Shown here: one piece after another, positions 16,080-24,945 of the stretch | How the letters are laid out: each line of letters begins with the position of its first letter | How positions within the stretch are numbered: position 1 is the first letter of the stretch | Source: Thalassolituus marinus | GTDB taxonomy: Bacteria; Pseudomonadota; Gammaproteobacteria; Pseudomonadales; Oceanobacteraceae | DNA length: 61,127 bases | Reading direction: 5' to 3' | NCBI RefSeq assembly: GCF_020320395.1 | Contig: NZ_JAEDAH010000009.1 | Location: 1 to 61,127 of the forward strand | Translations under genes and position numbers: made by a program | The notes under the pieces: model-generated | Databases searched by the model: none | What the model saw: only the letters and a program-made list of their open reading frames with translations | Told to the model about the DNA's origin: nothing

Positions 16080-17183
16080 TCAGCCACGGTAGCTCTGCAG
16101 CGCCTTGGTCACCTTGTACAGATAGTTGCGTGCTTCTTCATATTTCAGATGGCCACGCAGATGGGCGTATACCTGCTTAGATGTCATACGGTTGATCTTG
16201 CTGGCGGCATCCGCCACGGATGTATTGCCGGAGAATGCCCTGGCCACATTACCCGCGCCGGTGTTGTAAGCCGCTATCACACAGAACAGACGACTGGTCG
16301 GGTCAGTCACCGCCCGCAGGTAACGCTTGTCGAGCAGGTTGAGATAAGCGCAGCCCAGCTCAATATTCACTTCCGGGGTACACAGCTCGGTGCCACTGAG
16401 CAGCCGCTCACGACCATAAGCATGCTGGCTCGCATCCCGACCGGCGCTGGCGGGAACAATCTGCATCAGGCCAAAGGCCGGAATATGGCTGCGTGCCATA
16501 GGATTAAACGCCGATTCCGTTTCCATAATGGCCAGTACCAGTGCTGGCTCTGTTTGCCATTTACGGGCGTAACGTTGCACCAGCGGCAGATACTGTTGTG
16601 AGCGGTCAGGCAAGGCCGATGCCAGCGGAATCGTAATCGTGATGACCTCACCTCTGGGTGTGGTCGTTGCCGAACGTGTCCTGTCAGCAGCAACCTGCTT
16701 CCAGTCTGCTTTGCCCCCTGCCAGCGGCAGATCGGAGGACAGCGTCTGCTGTGGCTCGGCGGCACGCATCACCCCATCCTGACGTGCAGCCTCGGTCAGG
16801 GCCTGCTGCATCACCCGTTCAAATTCAGCGCGAATACGCTGATCAGTCAGCTGCGCGTCATCTCCTGCGGCAAATGACAGACGTACTTCATTGCGGGCAA
16901 AGTCCAGCTCACGCCGCGTACGCAGATCATCGCTGTACTCCACCCAGACCTTTTGCGACGGCAGCAGCGGATCAGTCCAGACCCGGGCCAGCCTGGTCCG
17001 ATAGGCCTGCCAGGCCTGCTGGTAACGCTGGCGATAGCTCTGCCAGCTGAGCTGCATGTCCTTTACGCCCTGTTGCTGTCTCTGCATGTAGCTGGAAAAA
17101 TCCGACGCCAGCAGTCCTGGCGCAGCCGCCATCAGCGCGGTTGTCTGCAGCAGTCGGGTGAGTAGCTGTCGTCTTGAGGCCAT
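16080..17183 (-). CDS. Periplasmic lytic transglycosylase, MltC-like
   Basis: A 367-residue exported enzyme. The C-terminal half (about 205-345) is a SLT domain: the catalytic Glu lies in IMETESAFNPMA, followed by AFGLMQIVP and AAYNTGAGNVARAF. The N-terminal half resembles the extra domain of membrane-bound murein transglycosylase C. Unlike MltC no lipobox Cys is present; the N-terminus SRRQLLTRL plus a hydrophobic stretch is Tat-like. I start it at 17183 because AAGGAGA precedes that ATG; a longer frame upstream lacks support. It cleaves peptidoglycan glycan strands to anhydro-muropeptides. Confidence 0.87.
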   Translation of the reverse strand: MASRRQLLTRLLQTTALMAAAPGLLASDFSSYMQRQQQGVKDMQLSWQSYRQRYQQAWQAYRTRLARVWTDPLLPSQKVWVEYSDDLRTRRELDFARNEVRLSFAAGDDAQLTDQRIRAEFERVMQQALTEAARQDGVMRAAEPQQTLSSDLPLAGGKADWKQVAADRTRSATTTPRGEVITITIPLASALPDRSQQYLPLVQRYARKWQTEPALVLAIMETESAFNPMARSHIPAFGLMQIVPASAGRDASQHAYGRERLLSGTELCTPEVNIELGCAYLNLLDKRYLRAVTDPTSRLFCVIAAYNTGAGNVARAFSGNTSVADAASKINRMTSKQVYAHLRGHLKYEEARNYLYKVTKALQSYRG

Positions 17184-17292
17184 TACTTTCTCCTTACGCC
17201 ATCTGCCCTGTAGTATGGACCTGTAACGCCCCGGATGTTCCACAGCGGGCATAACTCCTGATCAGGGTCATGATCTTTTGCCGGAGATTTAA

Positions 17293-17321
17293 TTTAAACC
17301 CCCACAAAATACCGCTATAAT
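17293..17321 (+). promoter_or_regulatory. Sigma-70 type promoter of the cytochrome c5 gene
   Basis: TTTAAA at 17293-17298 and a perfect TATAAT at 17316-17321 are separated by 17 bp, 52 bp before the GTG start. The spacing and the -10 box are optimal. Confidence 0.7.
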
Positions 17322-17372
17322 GCCCGGCGATTTTAATAACGGTAAGCCGGATTAGCTGAGAGAGGATTTTCC

Positions 17373-17774
17373 GTGAAACAACTGAAAGCACTGATTATGG
17401 CTGCTGCCACCCTGGTAATGGCTCAGGCCTACGCTGCGACTGACGCACAGGCAGAAAAAATCGCTGAGCGTATCAAGCCAGTTGGCGAAGTATGTGTTGG
17501 CGCTGAATGCGGCGGTGCTGCTGTTGCTGCGGCTGAACCACGTTCCGGCGAAGAAGTTTACGGCGCGGCATGTAGTGCATGTCACGGTGCCGGCATCCTG
17601 GGCGCACCAAAAAACGGTGACAAGGCTGCATGGGACGAGCGTCTGGCCAAAGGTATGGATGCAACCCTGAAAAACGCCATCAGCGGTATCAACGCCATGC
17701 CACCAAAAGGCAACTGCGCTAACTGTTCTGATGACGAACTGCTGGCTGCTATCAAGTTCATGTCTGGCCGTTAA
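17373..17774 (+). CDS. Cytochrome c5 family protein
   Basis: A 133-residue periplasmic c-type cytochrome. The signal peptide ends at AYA (about residue 21). One heme site CSACH lies near residues 67-71 and the axial Met is in INAMPPKG. The extra NCANC cysteine pair is typical of cytochrome c5. It likely carries electrons between periplasmic reductases and oxidases. The start is GTG with AGAGGA upstream; a strong promoter and a strong terminator enclose it, so it is monocistronic. Confidence 0.92.
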   Translation: MKQLKALIMAAATLVMAQAYAATDAQAEKIAERIKPVGEVCVGAECGGAAVAAAEPRSGEEVYGAACSACHGAGILGAPKNGDKAAWDERLAKGMDATLKNAISGINAMPPKGNCANCSDDELLAAIKFMSGR

Positions 17775-17794
17775 TCCGAGCCTGAGCTGAACCG

Positions 17795-17826
17795 AAAAGC
17801 CGCATCCTGGGATGCGGCTTTTTTTA
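17795..17826 (+). terminator. Terminator of the cytochrome c5 gene
   Basis: AAAAGCCGCATCC and GGATGCGGCTTTTTTT form a long perfect stem with a 2-3 nt loop and T-tract, 20 bases after the stop. Confidence 0.92.
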
Positions 17827-18056
17827 TGTACATTTATATAAGGCTGCGCTGAACGGTTCAGATCTGCCTTAACGCCTGTTCGTTAACTTTCAGTCGCCAG
17901 ACACCTTCCGCTCCGCCAAATTCCCTCTCCACGGGTCGATATTTTTTCCTTTTCGTAATTTTTTTTTGCCGAATCTGGCAGATTCTCCAGCCTCGTCTAT
18001 ATGTTATGCGGAAAGCAACGGACCTGATGTCCGATAAGAACAACAGGAGACTACCT

Positions 18057-18359
18057 ATGAGCGATGAAGAACTGGAGATGCAGGACGAAGCCATCGATGG
18101 CGAAGACGAGATGGACAACGATGACACTGAAATGAGTGCCGACTCAGACAGTAACGACAGTGATGATGAGGAAGCAACTGCTGCTGCCGCAGACGAAAGT
18201 CACTCATCGCTGGCAGCACGTAATCGTGTACGCGAGTCCATGGCAGCAGAAGTTGAAGCCTTTCTCGCCCGCGGCGGCCAGATTCAGACCATTGACGATA
18301 ACGTCATGGCCGATCCACCACGCAAACCGACGTCTAACTACGGCAGTCGCCCTATCTGA
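18057..18359 (+). CDS. sutA: SutA-like RNA polymerase-binding regulator
   Basis: A 100-residue, very acidic protein. Residues 1-55 are almost all Asp, Glu, Ser and Ala; the C-terminus contains AARNRVRESMAAEVEAFLARG and ends ADPPRKPTSNYGSRPI. That tail closely matches what I recall of Pseudomonas SutA, a small protein that binds RNA polymerase and boosts housekeeping transcription during slow growth. The ATG at 18057 is preceded by AGGAGA with good spacing. It stands alone. Confidence 0.82.
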   Translation: MSDEELEMQDEAIDGEDEMDNDDTEMSADSDSNDSDDEEATAAAADESHSSLAARNRVRESMAAEVEAFLARGGQIQTIDDNVMADPPRKPTSNYGSRPI

Positions 18360-18378
18360 TAACGGGCCCTGCTGACCC

Positions 18379-18404
18379 GCCCGGCCACCGCTGCCGGGCT
18401 TTGT
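18379..18404 (+). terminator. Terminator after sutA
   Basis: GCCCGGC (18379-18385) and GCCGGGC (18393-18399) enclose a 7-nt loop, followed by TTTGTCT. The T-tract is weak. Confidence 0.55.
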
Positions 18405-18517
18405 CTACCACTTAGTGACGATTTTTGCCCACTGGTGACCAAATTTACACAAAACGGTTAACCCGTGAGCAAAACTATTGCTATCCTGCGAAAACCTCTG
18501 GCAAGGAAGCCCTGGTT

Positions 18518-19198
18518 ATGTACATATACTCGAAAAAATCCCGTCGTCGTATGCATGCAATTCCCGCAGCCATTGCGCTGTTAGCCGTCACCGTACTGTG
18601 GCTGGTCTCCGGTTCACACCAGAGCCACGCAGCCGAAATTCTGTCTGCCCAGCAACTCGCTGAGTGGGACCAGGATTGCCGTGGCTGTGAAGTGGATATC
18701 CAGTACGACGTATTGCAGGGCAACGTTATCCGTATGGCCAGTGACGATGAGCTGTCACTCAGCCGTCGTATAAAAGAGCAGCCAGATCATCCCGGCCTTA
18801 AATGGCAATGGAGCGTCGACAGTTTTGTCGATGGTGGCAAGCTGATACGTCTGTCGGTGTTTCTGAAAGAGACTGAGGACTGGCCGGCCCGCACTCTGCA
18901 TTACGTGTGGGACTCCAATGCCGAAAGCGGCGCAATAGAGACGCGCTCTGATTTTGAGCACGTTCTGGTGGTAACTGGCGCCGATGCCCGAGCGGAACAC
19001 TGGTACAGCATCAGTCGCGATCTCAACGCCGATTGGTCAGCCATTTACAATGAGGCCATGCCCGCCATCGATCATATCGAAGTGGGGCTCGGTATGCCGG
19101 AAGAAGACGCCATTACCGGCGCCTTTATTGATGCACTGACACTCAGCAGTCTTGAACCAGCTGAGCGACAGCAGCCGGCAATTGCGATAAATGAGTGA
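18518..19198 (+). CDS. Exported DUF3047-like protein
   Basis: A 226-residue protein with a basic N-terminus (KKSRRR), a hydrophobic signal segment and a probable cleavage after SHAA. The segment KWQWSVDSFVDGGKLIRLSVFLK followed by HYVWDS resembles the DUF3047 family, whose function is unknown. The ATG at 18518 has AAGGAAG 10 bases upstream. The last 56 bases overlap, tail to tail, the 3' end of the HAD hydrolase gene on the other strand. Confidence 0.75.
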   Translation: MYIYSKKSRRRMHAIPAAIALLAVTVLWLVSGSHQSHAAEILSAQQLAEWDQDCRGCEVDIQYDVLQGNVIRMASDDELSLSRRIKEQPDHPGLKWQWSVDSFVDGGKLIRLSVFLKETEDWPARTLHYVWDSNAESGAIETRSDFEHVLVVTGADARAEHWYSISRDLNADWSAIYNEAMPAIDHIEVGLGMPEEDAITGAFIDALTLSSLEPAERQQPAIAINE

Positions 19199-19853
19199 TC
19201 TCCTGATCCGGGCTCACGTCTGAGTGGGCCCAGGCGGCATCGCTCAGATTGACCCAGATAGTCTTCATCCCCAGTGTGGCGGCCGCCACAATATCCTGTT
19301 CCTGATGATCGCCAATGTGAATGCACTCACTGGCGTCGACACCTGCCGACTTCAATGCAGCCTGAAACAACGCCGGATCAGGCTTAGGGGCGCCGACGTC
19401 TTCGGCACTGAAATGCGCCTGAAAGTAATGTTCAATGCCAATCAGCTGCAGATCAGCATTGCCATTGGTAACCGCCATCAACGGATACTGAACCGCCAGG
19501 GCCTGCAGTGATGCCTCTGCTCCTTCAAACAGGGTGACGTCGCTGCGCGCACGGTAAAACACCTGAAAGGCATCCGCCGCCAGTTGCGCAGAGCGATCAC
19601 GATCGATACCGCTTTGCATAAACACCCGACGCAGCACTTCTTCACGTAACTTCGACACCCGAAAACGCAGGTCCGGGTAGCATTCCGCAATCTGATTACG
19701 GTATTCACGCAGGGCTTCAAGACTGTAAAAGCTGGCAGCCTGAGGGGCATGTTCAGCGATCCAGTCGTGCGTCGCTTTCTCGGCGCGCACAATAACCGGA
19801 TCGGTTTCCCACAAGGTGTTGTCCAGATCCAGCGTCAGCAGACGAATAACCAT
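19143..19853 (-). CDS. yigB: HAD family hydrolase, YigB-like
   Basis: A 236-residue haloacid dehalogenase phosphatase. Motif I is DLDNTLWET near residues 8-16, motif II is AVTNGNA, the Lys of motif III is in GAPKPDPALF and motif IV is HIGDHQEQD. E. coli YigB dephosphorylates FMN among other substrates. It is the last gene of lptM-lysA-dapF-DUF484-HAD. It starts 7 bp after the DUF484 stop, and xerC, which normally sits between these genes, is missing. Confidence 0.88.
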   Translation of the reverse strand: MVIRLLTLDLDNTLWETDPVIVRAEKATHDWIAEHAPQAASFYSLEALREYRNQIAECYPDLRFRVSKLREEVLRRVFMQSGIDRDRSAQLAADAFQVFYRARSDVTLFEGAEASLQALAVQYPLMAVTNGNADLQLIGIEHYFQAHFSAEDVGAPKPDPALFQAALKSAGVDASECIHIGDHQEQDIVAAATLGMKTIWVNLSDAAWAHSDVSPDQEITHLSQLPAAVAQLVQDC

Positions 19854-19860
19854 GGCGTTG

Positions 19861-20532
19861 TCAGGCAACCGGAATCTGAGGCAGACGCAGGGCGAGAATG
19901 TCGGCGATGTAGTCGAGGAACAGGGTGTCCATCGAACTGCGGTAATAGGAAGGGTCGTCACTGGCAATGGCCAGCACACCGATGTTGCCCGGACCACGCA
20001 CCTGTGCGGCAGCGACTGAACGTGCGCTGGTGCTTTCCAATCCCAGTAAGCGAGCAATATCTTCCTGTGCCAGCTGACCACACACAGCACGGTGGCCACG
20101 GAACAGGCGATGTATCGTACGCTGGGTTTCGGCGTTGCGGATAGCAATCAGCGGTTCTTCCAGATTGCGCTCAGTGAAGTGCAGCAATGCCCAGGCATCA
20201 ACACCAAAATCCTTGCGCAGGGAATCATCCAGAGCAGCCTGCACGCCCAGCCAGCTTTCGGCTTCCACCAGCGCCAGTACCAGGCGGCGGCTCTTCTCGA
20301 ACAGCTGATCATTACGGCGGGCGTTTTCCAGCAGGTCGGACAAACGCTGGCGCAGCTCGACATTGCGCTCACGATGCACGCTCAGCTGACGCTCGAGCAG
20401 ACTGGTCGCACCACCGGTTGGATGAGGAACGCGCAGATCAGCCAGCACATCATCTTTACCAATGAAAAAATCCGGATGATCCTGCAGGAACTGCACGACA
20501 TCGGCTTCAGTCAGGCGGGGTTGCTGGCTCAT
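19861..20532 (-). CDS. DUF484 family protein
   Basis: A 223-residue protein with an N-terminal segment LTEADVVQFLQDHPDFF, a predicted coiled-coil near residues 45-70 (LLERQLSVHRERNVELRQRL) and a GAF-like C-terminal domain. This is the DUF484/YigA family encoded with xerC downstream of dapF in many gammaproteobacteria; its biochemical role is unknown. dapF ends 22 bp upstream. Confidence 0.9.
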   Translation of the reverse strand: MSQQPRLTEADVVQFLQDHPDFFIGKDDVLADLRVPHPTGGATSLLERQLSVHRERNVELRQRLSDLLENARRNDQLFEKSRRLVLALVEAESWLGVQAALDDSLRKDFGVDAWALLHFTERNLEEPLIAIRNAETQRTIHRLFRGHRAVCGQLAQEDIARLLGLESTSARSVAAAQVRGPGNIGVLAIASDDPSYYRSSMDTLFLDYIADILALRLPQIPVA

Positions 20533-20554
20533 TGTACGTCCTTAACCTTGTTGC

Positions 20555-21385
20555 TCAGATATTAATGCGGCCGTCATAAACGGTGACCGCCGGGCCAGTC
20601 ATGCGAACATTCGACTCGCCATCCCATTCAATAAACAGATCTCCGCCCGGTAGTGACACGGTCACACCTGGCTTCAGCCAGCCACGCAGCTGACCGGAAA
20701 CCACGGCGGCACAGGCACCGGTGCCACAGGCCAGGGTTTCACCGGCACCGCGCTCGAATACACGCAGACGGATATGGTGTTCATCCACCACTTCCATAAA
20801 GCCAACGTTCACCTTACGCGGGAATACCGGATGCGGTTCGATTAACGGCCCCCATTCCTCCACCGGTGCAGTGTCGATGTTATCCACACGCACAACAGCA
20901 TGCGGATTACCCATGGAAACCGCACCCAGTGCCACCTCGCCAATGCCTTCAATATGCACCTTATATTCTGGCGCAAAGCTGTCGGCCTCAAACGGGATCA
21001 CTTTCGGCTCGAGAATCGGTTTACCCATATCCACCACCACCTGACGGTCGTCGGTGAGGTGCAGTTCCATCAGACCATTGGCGGTTTCAACGCGAATATC
21101 ACGCTTACCGGTCAGGTGCTGATCGTAGACAAAGCGGGCAAAACAACGGGCGCCATTACCGCAGTTTTCCACTTCGCTGCCATCGGCGTTGAAAATGCGG
21201 TAGCGGAAATCGACATCCGGGCGCGACGGCTGTTCAACAATCAGCAGCTGATCAAAGCCGATACCGAAATTACGATCGGACAGCTCACGCACTTTGTCAG
21301 AACGAATCTGTCCTGACTGAGTGACCAGGTCGACCACCATAAAGTCGTTACCAAGCCCGTGCATTTTGCTGAATTTAAGCCACAT
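20555..21385 (-). CDS. dapF: Diaminopimelate epimerase
   Basis: A 276-residue cofactor-free epimerase that converts LL- to meso-diaminopimelate for lysine and peptidoglycan. The two catalytic cysteines are in [13 protein letters not shown] and [12 protein letters not shown]. It follows lysA by 9 bp on the same strand, so both ends of the lysine pathway are in one operon. Confidence 0.96.
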   Translation of the reverse strand: MWLKFSKMHGLGNDFMVVDLVTQSGQIRSDKVRELSDRNFGIGFDQLLIVEQPSRPDVDFRYRIFNADGSEVENCGNGARCFARFVYDQHLTGKRDIRVETANGLMELHLTDDRQVVVDMGKPILEPKVIPFEADSFAPEYKVHIEGIGEVALGAVSMGNPHAVVRVDNIDTAPVEEWGPLIEPHPVFPRKVNVGFMEVVDEHHIRLRVFERGAGETLACGTGACAAVVSGQLRGWLKPGVTVSLPGGDLFIEWDGESNVRMTGPAVTVYDGRINI

Positions 21386-21394
21386 AGTGTTATC

Positions 21395-22645
21395 TCAGCC
21401 CTGGAATACAGATTCGCCGGCGAACAGGCTGGCAACGCTTTCACGCTCACGCACAACCTGCGCCTGATCACCGTCGACCATGATTTCTGCGGCACGGCCG
21501 CGAGTGTTGTAGTTGGATGCCATCACGAAACCGTAGGCACCCGCCGACATCACCGCCAGCACGTCACCTTCACTCAGTGCCAGATCGCGGTCTTTACCCA
21601 GGAAATCACCGGTCTCACACACAGGGCCAACCAGATCGTAGTTACGCACAGGTGCATCGCTGCTTTCCTGCACTGGCTTGATATCCTGCCAGGCGCTGTA
21701 CAGTGCAGGACGAATCAGGTCGTTCATGGCGCCGTCGATAATGGCGAAGTTCTTGTGATCATTCAGTTTCAGGTACTCAACGCGGGTCAGGAAAACACCA
21801 GCATTGGCCGCAATGGAACGACCCGGCTCAAAAATCAGTTTGAAACGACGTTCACCCAGACGCTCTTTTACGGCGGCGATGTATTCGCCGGCCGTTGCCG
21901 GAGTCTCGTCACGGTACTTAACGCCCAGACCGCCGCCCAGATCGAGGTGTTCAATCGTGATGCCCTGCTCTGCCAGACCATCGACCAGCGCCAGTACACG
22001 ATCCAGTGCATCCAGGAACGGACGGATTTCGGTCAGCTGACTACCGATATGGCAGTCTACGCCCTTCACTTCCAGACCCGGCAGAGAAGCAGCTTTGGCG
22101 TACACGCGCGGCGCTTCGTTAATATCGATACCGAATTTGTTTTCTTTCAGGCCGGTGGAAATGTACGGGTGGGTTTTAGCATCCACATCCGGGTTCACAC
22201 GCAGCGACACATGCGCCACTTTGCCCAGCTGTGTAGCGACGCCACTCAGACGTTCCAGCTCAGCTTCAGATTCCACATTGAAGCAGTACACACCCACTTC
22301 CAGTGCACGCGCCATTTCCGCCGCCTGCTTACCAACACCGGAGAACACCACTTTGCTGGCATCGCCACCGGCAGCCAGAACCCGTTCCAGCTCGCCCTGG
22401 CTGACGATATCGAAACCAGCACCCTGTTGTGCCAGTACATTCAGCACCGCCAGGTTGGAGTTAGCTTTAACGGCGTAACACACCAGATGCGGCCAGTCGC
22501 CCAGCGCATCACGGTAGGCGTTAAAATGTTGTTCCAGTGCCGCACGGGAATATACGTACAGGGGCGTACCGTGCTGTTCTGCCAGTGCAGCCAGCGATAC
22601 CTGTTCAGCGTGCAGAGCACCATTCTGATAAGTAAAAATCGACAT
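21395..22645 (-). CDS. lysA: Diaminopimelate decarboxylase
   Basis: A 416-residue PLP enzyme that decarboxylates meso-diaminopimelate to lysine. The PLP lysine is in YAVKANSN, the phosphate-binding region in GGGLGVKY and EPGRSI, and the active-site Cys in GPVCETGD. The ATG overlaps the lptM stop by one base (TGATG), so translation is coupled. Confidence 0.96.
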   Translation of the reverse strand: MSIFTYQNGALHAEQVSLAALAEQHGTPLYVYSRAALEQHFNAYRDALGDWPHLVCYAVKANSNLAVLNVLAQQGAGFDIVSQGELERVLAAGGDASKVVFSGVGKQAAEMARALEVGVYCFNVESEAELERLSGVATQLGKVAHVSLRVNPDVDAKTHPYISTGLKENKFGIDINEAPRVYAKAASLPGLEVKGVDCHIGSQLTEIRPFLDALDRVLALVDGLAEQGITIEHLDLGGGLGVKYRDETPATAGEYIAAVKERLGERRFKLIFEPGRSIAANAGVFLTRVEYLKLNDHKNFAIIDGAMNDLIRPALYSAWQDIKPVQESSDAPVRNYDLVGPVCETGDFLGKDRDLALSEGDVLAVMSAGAYGFVMASNYNTRGRAAEIMVDGDQAQVVRERESVASLFAGESVFQG

Positions 22646-22773
22646 CAGGTGTTGGATTCCGTAAATGAGGTTGCCGGGGCATCAGCGGGCAAATACAAAG
22701 GGCCTTTCTGACCACAAGCAGTCAGTGCGGCCAGCGCTGCAAGAATAACGAATGCTGTTCTGAGTTGTATCAA
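22645..22773 (-). CDS. lptM: Small lipoprotein LptM (YifL)
   Basis: A 42-residue lipoprotein read from a TTG start with GGAGG 7 bases upstream. The signal ends in the lipobox LTAC, followed directly by GQKGPLYLP, the conserved tail of YifL/LptM. In E. coli LptM binds the LptD-LptE translocon and helps it mature. The locus lptM-lysA-dapF is conserved across gammaproteobacteria, which supports the call for so short a gene. Confidence 0.88.
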   Translation of the reverse strand: MIQLRTAFVILAALAALTACGQKGPLYLPADAPATSFTESNT

Positions 22774-22840
22774 ACCGGTGCCTCCACAGTTGGGCGCATT
22801 ATACGGCGATTCCCGGGCACTGTCTGCCGAACGCCGGGCA

Positions 22841-22870
22841 TAAAAAAACCGCCGGAGTACGGCGGTTTTT
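22841..22870 (-). terminator. Terminator of rpoH
   Basis: GGCGG and CCGCC arms extended by A/T pairs form AAAAACCGCC ... GGCGGTTTTTTT when read on the minus strand, 15 bases downstream of the rpoH stop. The structure is symmetrical, so it may also act on the plus strand. Confidence 0.85.
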
Positions 22871-22884
22871 CAGCGGCTTCGGCA

Positions 22885-23754
22885 TCAGGCTGGGAGCAGC
22901 GCTCCGCCCATCGCATCTTTCAGCTTTTTCATGGCGTTTTTTTCCAGCTGGCGGATACGCTCAGCGGACACCTGATAAACAGCTGCCAGATCGTGCAGGG
23001 TTGCTTTTTCTTCCGCCAGCCAGCGCTGTTGCAGAATCGCGCGGCTGCGCTCATCCAGCTGTGACAGTGCATTGTGCAAACGGTCGTTGGCATCCTGCTC
23101 AAAGTTATCAGACTCAACCAGACGCGCCGGGTCCTGGCTGTGGTCTTCGAGATAGTGGGCTGGTGCCTGCCATGCGGTGTCGTCATCTTCATCGACGCCA
23201 GCATCAAATGCCGCATCGTGAGCATTCAGGCGACCTTCCATCTCGAACACTGTTTTGGTTTCCACGCCCAGATCTTCAGCGATCGAGCGGGCTTCATCCT
23301 GGCTCAACCAGCCAAGACGTTTTTTCTGACTGCGCAGGTTAAAGAACAGCTTACGCTGGGCCTTGGTAGTGGCCACTTTAACGATGCGCCAGTTACGCAG
23401 AATGAACTCGTGAATCTCCGCTTTGATCCAGTGCACCGCGAATGAAACCAGACGCACACCCACTTCCGGGTTGAAACGCTTAACGGCTTTCATCAGTCCC
23501 ACGTTGCCTTCCTGGATCAGGTCACCCTGATTCAGACCATAACCGGAATAGCTGCGGGCAATATGAACCACAAAGCGCATGTGCGACATAACCAGACGGC
23601 GTGCTGCCTCCAGATCTTCGTGATAATGGAGTCGTTCCGCCAGCTCACGCTCTTCTTCCGGCGTCAGCACGGGAATCGAGTTCACCGTCGCGACATAGGC
23701 TTCGAGATTCGCTCCCGGGCTCAGTGCATTAACGGCTTGTAAACCTTTGTTCAT
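22885..23754 (-). CDS. rpoH: RNA polymerase heat-shock sigma factor RpoH
   Basis: A 289-residue sigma-32. Region 2 carries [17 protein letters not shown] and the RpoH box QRKLFFNLR follows; region 4.2 ends with [16 protein letters not shown]. The ATG at 23754 is chosen because CAGGAGTG stands in front of it; a start seven codons earlier is less likely. It follows ftsX, as in E. coli and Pseudomonas, with about 210 bp between, enough for its own promoters. Confidence 0.95.
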   Translation of the reverse strand: MNKGLQAVNALSPGANLEAYVATVNSIPVLTPEEERELAERLHYHEDLEAARRLVMSHMRFVVHIARSYSGYGLNQGDLIQEGNVGLMKAVKRFNPEVGVRLVSFAVHWIKAEIHEFILRNWRIVKVATTKAQRKLFFNLRSQKKRLGWLSQDEARSIAEDLGVETKTVFEMEGRLNAHDAAFDAGVDEDDDTAWQAPAHYLEDHSQDPARLVESDNFEQDANDRLHNALSQLDERSRAILQQRWLAEEKATLHDLAAVYQVSAERIRQLEKNAMKKLKDAMGGALLPA

Positions 23755-23964
23755 CGAACACTCCTGAATTGCCAATCGGGCTCACTATCCGCCCGAACGC
23801 GAATGAGTGTAGCACCTGCAGGATATGACATCCAACGGCCAATTAAGTTCCTTTACGGAACAATACATTCCTGACTTAACACCGACATAATGCCGCTTTC
23901 TGAGGTCCGCCGATGGCGGTTATAAGGCGGCCTGAGCCCACAGCATCAGGCCGATAAACAGCAA

Positions 23965-24945
23965 TCAGGGTTCGATCTGATCGAGATGGCGGCTCACCGA
24001 CCACCAGGCACCAAGCCAGCCGAGTAGCATAGCCGACAACAGTAACGACAGTGCCGCAGTCGCCGACAGTGGCTTCAGTTCAAAGCCGGAACCGTACAGA
24101 TCCGCCAGATTGGAGACCGGGCCATTAAGCAACAGCCAGCAGATAATCAGCATCAGCCAGGCCAGCAGACCGCCCACCATGCCGTACCACAAACCGGTAT
24201 ACAGAAACGGACGGCGCACCCAGGCATTGGTACCGCCCACCAGTTTTACCACACGGATTTCATCCACCCGCGCGGCAATAGCCAAACGTATGGTGTTGCC
24301 GACCACCAGCAGAATAGCCAGCGCCAGTAACAGCCCCAGCACCCAGATCAGGCGCTCAGCCAGTGCCAGCATCGCCAGCAGACGTTCGACCCAGGCCATA
24401 TCCAGCTGTACCGAATCCACCAGCTGATAATTCTGCAGTTTCCCCACCAGCACGGACAGTTGCTGCTGACTCACACCCAGTGGCGGCTCCACAAGAATGA
24501 CCGATGGCAGTGGGTTTTCTGGCAGAAATTCCAGCGCTGCCTGCAAACCGCTGTTGGCACGAAAATCATCCAGCGCCATATCAGCATCAATCAGTTCAGT
24601 GCTGCTGACGGAATCCAGCGTCTGAATACGACGTTCCAGCTGCTGCGCCTGCTCGACTTCCGTTCCCGGTAACAGGTACAGGGTGATGCGGCCGGATTCC
24701 TGAAAGCGGCCACTGAGCTGTTCCATATTATCCAGCGCCATCCACAGCGCACCAGGCAGAGTCAGAGCGATGGCGATCACCATCCAGGTCAACAGACTAC
24801 CCAGCGGGTTGGCCAGCAACCGGATGAGCGTTTCCACCGCCACCAGCTGATGGTTGGCAGCCCAGGCACTGAGTTGTTTACGGGTATCAACGGACTGCAG
24901 CGAAGCGCCAGTGGCAGCGGTTTTAGGCTGACGGTTATCAGACAT
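23965..24945 (-). CDS. ftsX: Cell division protein FtsX
   Basis: A 326-residue inner-membrane protein with four transmembrane helices: one near 55-75, then an extracytoplasmic domain, then three in the last 150 residues. Together with FtsE it forms an ABC-type complex that couples septation to peptidoglycan hydrolase activation (through EnvC in E. coli). The segment RVDEIRVVKLVGGTNAWVRRPFLY is the family signature. It overlaps ftsE by 8 bp. Confidence 0.94.
   Translation of the reverse strand: MSDNRQPKTAATGASLQSVDTRKQLSAWAANHQLVAVETLIRLLANPLGSLLTWMVIAIALTLPGALWMALDNMEQLSGRFQESGRITLYLLPGTEVEQAQQLERRIQTLDSVSSTELIDADMALDDFRANSGLQAALEFLPENPLPSVILVEPPLGVSQQQLSVLVGKLQNYQLVDSVQLDMAWVERLLAMLALAERLIWVLGLLLALAILLVVGNTIRLAIAARVDEIRVVKLVGGTNAWVRRPFLYTGLWYGMVGGLLAWLMLIICWLLLNGPVSNLADLYGSGFELKPLSATAALSLLLSAMLLGWLGAWWSVSRHLDQIEP

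Noticed and set aside
21359-22711. Long open frame of 450 codons on the plus strand
   Set aside because: It is the antisense of lysA, which has full family motifs and operon context; the antisense product shows no domain.
23929-23952. Terminator of ftsX from GGCCTGA/TCAGGCC
   Set aside because: The stem is real but no T-tract follows on the minus strand, so termination cannot be claimed.
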